This document shows, piece by piece, positions 12,753-23,800 of a DNA stretch of 64,000 nucleotides. This DNA is from Klebsormidium nitens (taxonomy: Eukaryota; Streptophyta; Klebsormidiophyceae; Klebsormidiales; Klebsormidiaceae), in contig DF237032.1 of the NCBI GenBank assembly GCA_000708835.1, forward strand, positions 160,792 to 224,791, read 5' to 3'. The notes beneath the pieces are model-generated. The model worked only from the letters and a program-made list of their open reading frames with translations, was not told where the DNA came from and made no database searches. The translations under genes and the position numbers were made by a program. Within the stretch, counting starts at the first letter, position 1. Each line of letters starts with the position of its first letter.

Positions 12753-14076
12753 GGCGGCAATCTTCAACGGCACCCTCTCAGCAACAATCACGATAGACTC
12801 GATTTCAAGTTCTAGATTCCTTCACGAAACGAAATGCGGCAGCGCTTGGTTTGCAAGCCTGCAGCTCCCCTCAAACCCTTTCCAATGCCCGGCCAGCACT
12901 GGCAGCCATGCGTTGGAAAGGCAGAAAGGCGCCCCTAGCCGCGCGCGGCCGCCGGGGGCCTCCAGTTTGGCGCGGCCCGGGCTGGCGGCCGCGCATATGC
13001 CACTGGCATCCGATGTTCCAACATTTGATGCCGGATTCATGCACGGCGTAAGGGTTTGGTCACTTTGGTCTTGGGTTACTAGCTAGACACTGGTTTAGCT
13101 GACCGTGGACCACAAACCTTGAGATGATGCAGTATATGTAGCCAGCCATAACTCTCTGTTGGTTCAATTTGAACCTCGAAAACCCATCGTCCAACTACCT
13201 ACACGTACGGTACTGCAGAAGCATTCATACATTTCCAAAGCAAAGGACTGCTCTTGCCAGGCCACTCAACATACCCGGCACTTCTATCATTGCTGGTTAC
13301 ATGAACGTTGGGTCATTTGCAAGATCATGCTTGGCAACACTTTGAACCATGAAAGGACTGTCAAATGAGCCCTGGCAAGGTCCCGGCAAGGTGGGCAAGG
13401 CGGGCGACCGAGAAGCCTGATTAACACACATCAATGACGCAGCTCAAATCCTTTATTCCCTTCTCAGTCCTATGCTTGGATTATTGACCCGCATCTGTGG
13501 TTAGAGCATACGTATGTATGTACAAGGTATGTAGTGGTGGCTAGCTACGAGCCTGACTGGATGTTGTACCAACTCTCAAAACTCTCAAGACGTTCCAACG
13601 CAACAAGAGGCACAAGATCTAGCCGAGCTTGAAAGTTCCCAACGCGTGCACCCACACATGACGTCAGTCATCTCCAAGATCAATCAAGATCCGTGGGCGC
13701 TTCTCTGGGGGGTGCGACGAGGTGGCCGCATTGTTGGGGAGAGTGCGGGCATTGGTTTCCCTTTCTTTCAGGACGTGACCCTGAGGAGTCGAACCCTGCA
13801 TCATCAGGCCGCCCACATCAGCAATTTGAACGGCTTGAAATAACGCGGTAAGTATAAGGGCTCGGGCAAAGGGATTGCGCATGTCCTCATCTTGTAGCCG
13901 CAGGCTTCCTCTACAGACAAGGTGCTTTGGTCACGGACAAGATCGCTCTGAAATTGTTCACAGATGGAGACTTAGAGGGGATGATCGAGAATGAGAACGA
14001 GTGCGGGGCTCGTAGGTGCTCATCGAAAAAACGACTCTTGTAGCACTCGAATTCCTTCAGGCCCTCAGGGTAGCAT
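12753..14076. other. Spacer upstream of ODR4
   Basis: Contains the ODR4 promoter side and the 3' UTR of the oxygenase gene. A GC/CpG-rich block lies at about 12935-12998. Short GCAAGG-type imperfect repeats occur near 13373-13406. No gene is supported. Confidence 0.5.
12935..12998 (-). promoter_or_regulatory. CpG-rich putative ODR4 promoter
   Basis: A dense run of GCGCGGCCGCCGGGGG-like sequence with two NotI-type GCGGCCGC cores lies about 180-250 bases upstream of the ODR4 start codon on the minus strand. It is assigned by position and composition only. Confidence 0.3.
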
Positions 14077-16889
14077 TTATATATATGTACTCCTACTGTC
14101 AAACTCAACATCCTTGACAACAAGGGAAACCAATCCGTACATGAACGTCATTCCTGCGTACCGCCTTACTTTTTGTTGCGCGCTCGGCTTCCTTCTAGTT
14201 GGCCAGATGATGAGCGCTACCTGATGGTACCACCGCTCCATGGTGCAGCCAGCGTTCCCGGTCGCTTCCTGGACCTTGCCGTTCGTCCACTCAAGGCCGT
14301 CGCATTCGAGATAGTCTTCCGGAAGCAACTCTGCATCACGGCGGCCATGATTCGGAGATCAGCCGTGAACTGGCAAGGAGCTCTTCTCGTATAGAATAAT
14401 GAGGCGTGAAGTCCCACCTTGAGATTGTGGCTCCACGCACCAATTTCCAAGGTCGAGAGGTCTTAACTTTTCGTGACCGAGCGTACGGTACAAGAGCGAT
14501 GAAGCCAATAGGGTCTAAGTCAGCGCCTGACATCACACCAAAGGAGCGGCTTAATCAGATCCCTGCGGATCTTTTCAGGTCGCAAAGGATTGTTGCGCCT
14601 CTTTAAGTACGGAACGGGTTCCTTACCCGACTCGTCGAACGTGAAGTCAGGAACTCGGTCGTCTTCGGATGGCGCCACGATGTTCGTGAGCTCCGTTTCC
14701 GAATCCTCGACGTCTACCAGACAGCCTTCGTCATCTCCGTAATGAACTTCGGCAGGCCCGCTTTCCGTCTTCTTGAGCATTCCCAGGTAGCACTGGATCC
14801 TGATACCTTGGGGGGCCTGAAAAGAACCAGAGAAAGTCTCAGCTGTTGGATACGAAGCGTCTAAAGCACGAGTTTCGATTCACCTGCGGAACGCTCTCGA
14901 GATTGCCGGCATTTTGTGCGGGTTTCTCGTAATATTGAAGCCGGAATGGGGGGCCAACCGAATATGGGCTTTCATCTGACTGTTGCAAGGCTTCGGACAT
15001 GCTTCCATGGAAAAGATTAAGAAGCTGATTGAAGATTGACCTGAGGTGCGTTTTAAAACCGGTATAGATGCATCCACGAAGCTTTATGAAATGTTCAAGG
15101 ACCGTCTCAAACATATGCAGACCCCACCTTCACGGCAGCCTGCCGCAGGACATCCGCCGCCGCGCAGTCCTTGCCCTTCAGCTTGTCGAAGGAGAAGCTC
15201 TGCTCACAATACTGGTGCTCCAGGGGAATCACCAGCTTCTGAGGGGCATCGGGATCTTGAAGCCAGGCAGTGATAGCTTTGAGGATCTTCTGGACGCTCC
15301 GACTGTTGTCTGCTGGCGTCAGACTTCGCATGGGACCTTGTCCGATCAGATTATAGACAAGGGCTAGTCGGTACCCCTCTCGCACGGGCAGGATCTCATG
15401 CTCACAGTCAGCGTAGAACGAGGCATAGAACATGTTGAAGAGGCCCTGGCTTCCGAAGTCGAATCTTTCCTCATTGCCCGCGTGCCGCACCAGAAGCTCT
15501 CCTGCAAAAAGAGTCGGAAGTGATTGGCTCATGCACAAAGCTAATTGACCGCTCACAAGATTCCGAAATTCGAGTAAAGGTGATAGACAGAACTCTTGAG
15601 GAGCCCTTTGATCCTCTACGAGGCTTCTCATTGTAGGCAACTTTGTTGGTACGTCAGATGCCTGATATCGCATTGAGCTTTCAGAAAATTTCGTCAATAA
15701 GTGCTTCAAGACCATCTCAGAGGGGCTACCGCTCCACTGGAGAAGTTTTGATTTGTGCGTTGCCATGTAACACGGAGGGCCCAGCAGTAAGACGGGCTTG
15801 ACAGTACTTACACTTTGGCCATTTGCCGTACTCTGCAACCATCGTGATCGAAGCCATTCTTGCTGCAGCGACAGTTTTCCACCAGAGTATGAGCGCATTA
15901 AGGACTTTATATATTTGAGACAAGCCAGAAAGCCTATCCTGACAATCAACGGCCTTTAGAAGTTCTACTTACCTCCAGCATGAGGGGACGGAAGAACTAT
16001 GACCAGGGTTGCAAACATCCCTGCCGCTTTCTCTGTATCCCTGTGCGGGGTGAAGCGGCCGCCAACCTCGTAAAGTAGGAGCTTATAGAGTTCCGGCACA
16101 ACTTTCAGATTTTCAGGCAGGCCCAACCGCTTGCGCAATTCGCCGTTGGCCAACCGGTCAACCATCAGGTGCCACTCAGGATTTCTAAGGACAATCTGCT
16201 TCGGTCCCAGCTGTAAGCATTTCCGGACATTCTCATCGTATATGGTGGCCTCCCTGCAACAAGAAGAAACATGAGTAGAGACTCTTTAAAGTGGACAAAT
16301 GTTTTGGAACTCGGGATCCAAGCTGCCTGTCTAATATTTAGCTAGGAAACAGGTAAGCAAGTGCCAGTCGCCGCCCTGTCAGAGGCTGATTGCTGTTGGT
16401 CTTTCTCTGCTTTCAAGTGGGTTTTTTGAAAAGAAGTGCACTCAATAAAGATTCCACATGATGCTGAGAAGAACTACTTATGCTGAACAACGGGTTTTTT
16501 GGCTGATTGACCTTGGAAAGATTTTTATGAAAGAACAACAGATTCAAAAGGGGCACTCTGTCACTCCGATTCAAAAGCTATCCAGGACATACGACATGTG
16601 ACATGTAGCTTATGCTCATGAGGAGGTTTTCGAAGATTCCAACTTTTCAAAGCGGTGGTGGTTGCGCTTACTTGCGCCCAAAGGGAGCAGCATTGCAAAT
16701 GCTCGCCAGTTCCTTTGCCTGAGAGGGCAGAAGCGGCAGCGCCACTTGGCCCCCACCTCCCAATGCAGGGACGCAAAGGCCTGGCAAGCATGTCTTAAGG
16801 ATGCCACCAGCTGCATAACTCCCCGAACGCGGTATGCTTTTCAGAGCACTCAGCAGTTGAGCTCTGTAGGTATTTTCTTCCTGCGCCAT
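14077..16889 (-). CDS. 2-oxoglutarate/Fe(II)-dependent oxygenase
   Basis: Probable hydroxylase of the prolyl-4-hydroxylase-like Fe(II)/2OG superfamily; the substrate is unknown. Exons in transcript order: 16889-16672, 16253-15973, 15501-15128, 15024-14884, 14816-14627, 14330-14077, giving 485 residues with all phases consistent. The N-terminal part has SGSYAAGGILKT and NAAPFGRKEATIYDENVRK. The catalytic fold follows: LYKLLLYEVGGRFTPHRDTE supplies the HxD pair (about H143, D145), then GMFATLVIVLPSPHAGGELL, and EHEILPVREGYRLALVYNL supplies the distal His (about H201) and 2OG-binding Arg (about R211). The C-terminal TGNAGCTMERWYHQVALIIW is also typical of this oxygenase family, which occurs in bacteria, fungi and algae. 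The exon at 15024-14884 fits by phase but is weakly conserved. The last exon is read to its stop; a further 3' exon cannot be excluded. The start ATG has a good context (GCCATGG). No targeting signal was seen. Confidence 0.85.
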
Positions 16890-17816
16890 GGCTCAGCCAG
16901 AGAAGCCTGGAGAGGCAAGAGGGCCAGAAGGTTCAGCGCAAGCGTCAAGAGCGACGTGGCACTGCGATGAATGCAAGAGATGCACTGTGTAGATCTTTTC
17001 GCGCAAGAAAACGCTGCGCCAAGCGGCCGATCTATCTTCCTATCGGTTTGCAATTGGCATGTGCCGAAGTGAAGGCGGATACGAATTCCGAATGTTCTAT
17101 TAAACTTCTGACCATGTCAACCAGTCAGGTAGAGCTATTAGGTAGGTATCAAGCAGGCGTAGGATAGGTAGGATACCTAGCGTACGCAAAGCCTGCGCAA
17201 AGCGTTCAAATTCATACCTACAGAAAGGGCGCCAGTGCGATCCAATCAGGGCCCGCTGTCGTTGCCAAGGTGGCAGCTTCCGGAACCGTACGATTGGCTT
17301 GGACTGGTACACATGTGCGCGAGCGAGAACGACCAGTCCTTCCCCCCGCGCGTATCAATATCATGCACAGAAGCTTGGTCAACAAGTTCAAGTGAGCTGC
17401 GCATTGGCATGGCTTTAGCTCTGCAGCTTGCAGCAGGCAGCGAGTCTCCTTCTGCAGCTGGCATGCTAGTTAGCTGTGGTTTTCGCTCGAAAATGCTTGA
17501 GTACCCTGAATTAATCATGCAGGGCCGTCCAGCGAGTCTGCTGACCATCGCACTTTTGTTCCTCCAGAGGCAACATATCTAGCAAAGGGAGCGGCAGCTG
17601 GCCATTTGTGCAGTCTTGCAAATGGGTTCAGTTTCAGGAGTTAGCCGTGGCAACTAGAGAGTGGTGAGTAAGGTCATCTTGAGCTGCGACTGTATCTGGA
17701 ATAGGATGCATAAGCCGCAGCTCGCTGACAAAACGCTCAAGGTTTGACCAGTGAACTGCTGCACTAATTGGGCTTACCTTTATACATGAGGACGTGCGCA
17801 GAGCTTCCTCGGCACA
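16890..17816. promoter_or_regulatory. Shared divergent upstream region
   Basis: About 930 bases separate the start codons of the 2OG oxygenase (minus) and the WD40 scaffold (plus), so both promoters and 5' UTRs must lie here. A short imperfect TAGGTA-rich patch occurs at 17138-17180. No defined core element was recognised. Confidence 0.4.
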
Positions 17817-20800
17817 ATGCTTCGGAGAAAGTCAGCGCGGCTTGAAGGCCCAAGCAAGGTATGCACAAAGGGCGGTTTAAGGGACCGCCCTTAAACCGAT
17901 GGTTACACTCAGCATTGCATCATCGTTGGCCCTGTGATCCCACCATGCAAAGCAAAGCGACCTATTGTTCTGCAGTGCATTGGCTAGAGCGTGTCTTGTC
18001 TCTTGGTTTCCAAATTCTGATTTCCTTTCCCCCTTCACAGCTTGAGCTGCGGCAAGTGATTGGCCACACAGCTAGCAATGGCAACGGGCTGGCCTCCTGC
18101 CCCGCCAATGAGGACGTGGCATATGCTGCCGGCTGTGTGGTTGTTGTCTACAATGCTGCAAACAACAGCCAGACGTCCTTCTACACGAGCTCCAAAGCGA
18201 ACAAGGCGATCGCAAGCGTGGCCTACTCACAGTCAGGGAGGTTCCTGGCAGCTGGCGAGGTAAGGGAACTCTTCGTATTGAGTAACATACGCGATGCTGT
18301 CGGAACTCAAGTAGCGCTCAATCCGTCTGAGCGCACAATTTCGTTTGAAGCCAGAGGGAACACTGCCTGAAGCAGACGCGCTTGCCCGCTCGCTTAACTA
18401 CAGCTGTGAAGTGCATGTAGCATGATCATCTGCCAACTTAGCACTGGTTGGCTCTCGAACAACGACTTTGCTGAAACTGGTGAAGACACGGTGAGACAGC
18501 ATTCTACCATCAGGGGCTGTCAATGACTGTCAACTACAGTCATTGACAGCCCTGTTTGAGTGAGGCAAGCTAAGTGCCGTGCAACAACTTGGTTACAACC
18601 GCCTGTCGGGTGTGCCTTTCACCTTCTTCCGCACCTCAGTTGCGCACCCCTCAGCTCTCAAAACCAGCGGGTAGACAGAAGGGTTTGGGTAACTCACATC
18701 GTTTAGGACACAAGATCATCCAATCTTGCAGGCAGGCCACCAGCCTGGAGTCCTCGTCTGGGACACCACGACAAAGGCCTGCGTCGCAGAACTCAAGGGG
18801 CACCGCTATGGCATTGCCTGCCTCAGCTTTTCCCCCCCTGGAAAGCATCTCGTCTCCGTCGGCGCCCCCCACGACGGCCAAATCTGCATCTGGGACTGGA
18901 AGAACGGGGTGCTCCTGGCAAAAGTGCGTGCGGCAGCGGCTGCAGCACCGATCTCCACGCTTGCGTTCTCTGCTGACGGGGCATTCTTTGCTACTGGGGG
19001 GGTCAAGCACGTGAAATGCTGGCCGGTGGGGGGGGTAGCCTGTCAACGCCTGAAGTCTGCTCCAGGCGGGGGGTTGGAGAGCCGGGCGGTGGCGCTGGGG
19101 GCGCAGAAGGAGGCGGACATTGTGAGCTTAGCAGCAGGTCCGAGTCCAAACTCTCCCGGGGGGAAAGTGATAGAGGAAAATGGAACAATGTACGGAGTCA
19201 CCGCCCCCGGCATTCTGTGTCTGCTGCGGGGGGGAAAGGCGCTTGAGAAATGGGTGGATCTGAAAGTGCAGGCGGCCTTTTGTGTCAAAGTATCCAAGCA
19301 GTACTGCGCATGCGCATGCGCCGGGGGGGTTGTCCGGCTGTTTGCGGTGAACACGCTCACCTACGTTGCCACGTTGCCGAAACCCGTTGCTCTCAAGTAT
19401 CATCTTGCGGGAGGAAACGCGCAACCGTCAGCACCGGAGGCGTTCCCGGACGCCGTTGGGTGCTCGTATATCGGAGAGAACAAGCTGGGTGAGAATACGA
19501 CCCGTCTGAATTGATCCTCTTTTCAACGTCCGCCGTCGCTTGCTCTAGCATCGCTCAATAGCTCTAGGTTGGTTGCGAAGATTCCCAGAGACTTTCGCCG
19601 TTGAAATCACAGTTTGAAATGCGTAAAGGCATGCTCTGCCGGCTGTGCTGCGAGATTTAGCTGCTGATCTATGCGTGATCTCAGGAGAGGCAGCAGCATG
19701 GCTTGCATCCGACGTATTGCGAATCAGGCGGTTGTTGTCGAAGAGAGTGGACGTTGACTAAGCACTGACGACTTCTGACTTGTGATCTTCCGTTCGCCAA
19801 ATCTTACACACGTCTGAAAGTCACTCCGTCTCTGTGGAAGATATGAAGTTCGTTGGATGTTCGAATCCAACCTGAAACTATCTTTTGACCATTCCATTAT
19901 TGCAATCAAACCTCCGTTCCCGAGTGTCGAAAACCCCCTTTTCCATGCCGGCAGCCGTGGTCTACTCCGACCACAGCCTCTACATTTGGGACCTGTCCAC
20001 CGTTTCCCACATCACGCTCGTACGCTGCTTCCACGGTCACGGGGCTTGCATCTGGGACGTCGCCAGTCTGCCACAAAGCGCTCCAACACAGCCCGGGGAA
20101 CGCTCCCCCGGGCTCGCGACGTGCTCGGCGGACGGGAGCATTCGTCTTTGGAATTTGGAGGAGCGGGGGGGGCAAGGGGGTGCGTTGGTGCCGGGGTGTC
20201 AGGTAAGGGAGTCAAGCGGTGGATTTTGAGTTTGGGTTCGTTCTGGGCGTCTGCCATTGGTGTGTGCATTTCGTGAGCGACGATGCGGGATCAGAATTTG
20301 ACCAGGGCTCCCTTGGTAAGTGTACGGGCAAGCGGGAAGTCCGGTGAACGTTTTAAAGGAGCGAGAAGGTCAGCTTCCAAAGATTCACGAAGCTTGACTA
20401 TCGAAGCTCGACGTTTTTCCAGCACACGGTGACTCTTTTTCAAAGTCACTTGAAACAGCTCGGTAACACATAGAAGTGACACTGTTCTCTCTAAAAGCTC
20501 TCTCGTATGCTTCTGCTTTCTCGTTGTCCAACGGTGCGCACGCCCACTTGATCAGTGGCAAAATAAGCATTGTCAAGCCGCCTCGATTCTTACAAGCGGC
20601 GTTTCTGCTACAGGAGCTCCTCGGCGCCTTCCACCTGGACGGCCCCGCCGTTCTGTCCGCCGGGGACGCCGTCCGTCCGTCCGGGTTCCGCTCCCTGGCA
20701 GCCCGGCCGGACGGGCGCCACGTAGCGGCTGGAGACCGGAACGGAAACCTGCGCGTGTATGATCTGGAGACCGGAAAGCTAGTGAGCTTCCAGGAAGCCC

Positions 20801-23800
20801 ACGACTCCGAGATACTGACGCTCAACTATCTCGAGAGCAGCTCCGGGGGCCAGAACGACGGCAGCTTGCTCGCGTCGGGGGGAAGGGACCGGCTGATCCA
20901 CCTGTATGACGTCAGCAGGTACGGGCTTACGTCTTTCAAAGGGAGTCCTCTTCGCTGGTTACGACGCCAGGCGTTATGAATCGTGGGTGTTACACTTGAG
21001 ACGTAGCATGCTGCGCTGTTGTGCTGTTCTCAGTGGAGGTCTTCTTCAACGTGAGAAACTTCAGAAACCCATCTCGCCTTCTGACAAGGCCCACAAGCAG
21101 ATCCGCCCGCTGCTTGTGCGCGCCTCTGCCAGAAAAGGATTATTTAAATTCACCGTATGCGTTTTAAGGACTTGCGAATGCAACAGCTGTGGATACCCGG
21201 TCTTGTCCCCCGAGAAGAGGGAAGAACTTTCGTTGCAGAAAGCGGGTCCATGCAGCCCTTTTTATTAACCGTCGCCTACTTTTTTCAGGAACTATGACGT
21301 CATCGAGACGCTGGACGACCACTCCGCGTCCATAACGGCCGTCCGCTTCGCATCCGACGGCTCCCGCCTGCTCAGCTGCAGCGCCGACAAGTCCATCGTC
21401 TTCCGGTCACTTTCGCCGGGCGCTTCCGGGGTCAAGTCCATACGCTATCACCAGGAAGTTGCCTCACGGGGAAGCTTATACGATTTGGACGTGGACCCGG
21501 GGGATAAGCTGGTGGTGACGGCCGGGCAGGAGAAACGGCTGACGTTGTACAGTCTGGCGACAGGCAAACCGGTGCGGAGCTTCCGACCGGACAGTGACGC
21601 CGGGGAGCCGATCAAGGTGCGTTTACCAAGGCTCGATACGCCAGCAACGATTTTCCATCAAGAGGACGGCAGACTTTTGCATGGTGGTATAGCGAGAACT
21701 CTGCGTTGGTGATTTTATGGAGTAATGTAAGGAAAACATCGCGTCAAGTATGAGTTGTCAAGAGAACCAAGGATTGGTTGTGATGAGCCGTGATCGCACG
21801 CTCCTGTGATTCCGTTTCTGTTGGGCTGCTTGGCTGGCATGGAAATAAGTTACAGAAAGCCGTTTTTGTCCAACCCGTCAGTATATTGGTATATCCAGCG
21901 CTTTCCAGTACAGAAAATTATACGAACGACTCAAGGCTAAAACTCCTCATTATCTGGGTTAGTAAGCTGCATCGGTGCGGGCGAAAATCACAGATTGGGC
22001 TTGCCCTCCAAAAACCCCGATATCCCAAAACCCTATGAATCTAAAAACTGAAATCTAACCTTCCTCAACCGGTCTCCTGCAGGTGAAGATGGACCCCGGG
22101 GGAGTCTCCCTTCTGTGCAGCCACTCCGACAAGTCCATCCGTATCTTCGACGTCCAGTCGGGCGACCTCCTCGCGAAAGGCACCGGCCACTCGGAGGTCT
22201 GTACCGGGCTCGTCCTCAGCCCCTCGTGCGCCCAGCTCATATCCGTAAGCGGCGACAGCTGTATCTTCGTCTGGCAACTGCCCGGAGATCTCACCCGGGC
22301 GATCCGCCGGAAGGCGGCCGCGTTCGCGCGCCCATCGGCACCCCCCCTGCCCCCATCGCTTATGCCCATTCCCCCGGATACGAGCTCGGTTGCGGTGGGA
22401 AAGCCGTCGGTTGAAAAGCCGGGGGCGGAAGCCCCGTTCACTTTCCCGGTTCCAGCGGAAGTTCTTGCGGAAGCGCGGCCGGCGGTTGGGGAGGAAGAGG
22501 CTGACGTGGAGGATGACGTCAGCGCCATCGATTTCAAGATGAGCGTGTCGAAGCTGCCGTCGTGGGCGCGGCCGCAGGGCGCGGCGGGCGCGGCCGCGGG
22601 CGGCAGGGGCGGTCAGCGCCCGGTCGTGGTGCCCGGGGAATCGAGATGGGCTCAGGTACGTCGGCGCCCGCTCTAGTTGCTTCTCGCTTCGTCATTTTGA
22701 TTTCTCCTCTGAGCGAGCTGATGTCTTAAGACGGCGCAGACTTCGATGCGGGGATGGTTCTCCCACTCGAAAGCTGAGGCAGATAATTCAGAAGCACCGC
22801 GAAAACGAGCGCTCTCTTCCCAGGTTCCTCTGAATCTCCTCGCTTTTGACTCGCGCAGTACTTCCGTGAAAGCGCTCACTGCAAAAGAACAGACTTTGCG
22901 CTCGAATCAAAACAAGCCTCACGCAGGTATATGGTGCTGCAAATTTCTTCAGTCCCTTCGGCTACCAATTCAACAAAATTTTCTTGCTCATTCCCGCAGC
23001 GCATTGGTCAAAAGGGATACCGGCTCTTCTCAGAGGGCGCCGAAGACAGCAACTGCCCAGGGAGTTCTACCGTGCGCACAACGCTGTTTCCGAAAGCAAT
23101 TCCAATAATTTTCCTCCGCTCGCAGCGCATTGGACAAGAGGGTTACCGGCTCTTCTCAGAGGGCGGCGAAGACCCCAACGGTCCGGGGGGTTCTACCGTG
23201 CGCGCGAGCGGGTTTGGCCAGAGCCGAAAGTTCACCACGGAAAAGACCGCCGGGCCCGCTCTGATGGAGAGCTTCAGCGAGAACGACGCGGAATCCGGCT
23301 TACGTCGGCACAGCTCGGATGGCGTCAGCGACGCGGCCGCGTATCCCGGCCGCGGGGCGCGGCGCGCGAGCGAGGGGGACGGGACGAGCTACATTCTGGA
23401 AGGTGCTTCGAGAGGTGGGGTTCAGAGGACGGGCGGAGAGAAGGGGGGGGAGAGAGAGGAAAAAGAAGAAGGAGAGTACAGCTCTGACAGCGACTTTGAC
23501 GAAGAGGAATCCCCTAAAACTCAGGAGAAGGAAGACTCGGAATCGGAGAAGATAAAGAGAGTGGATAGAGTGACGGGAGCTGAAATGGCAAACGGCGGTG
23601 TGAACGGGCTCGAGGTAGGTGTAAACGGGACTGGGGCTGGTGTGAATGTCCCCGAGGGCAGTGCGAATGGGCCGGATAATGGTGTGAACGGGCCGGAGGC
23701 GTGGGACGACGGCGATGAGGTGGAGTTGGGAGAGGAGATGGAGGACAGTCCGCGGACGGACCTGTTTGCGGACCACTTCGACAGCCTCAAGCGGCAGACT

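Noticed and set aside
13373-13410. GCAAGG repeats as a possible CRISPR or satellite
   Set aside because: Only a few imperfect units within 40 bases and no spacers; the genome is eukaryotic.
19850-19880. TTCGAATCC-like string resembling a tRNA T-arm
   Set aside because: The five-pair stem and loop spacing do not fit, and no acceptor or anticodon arm was found; it lies in an intron of the WD40 gene.
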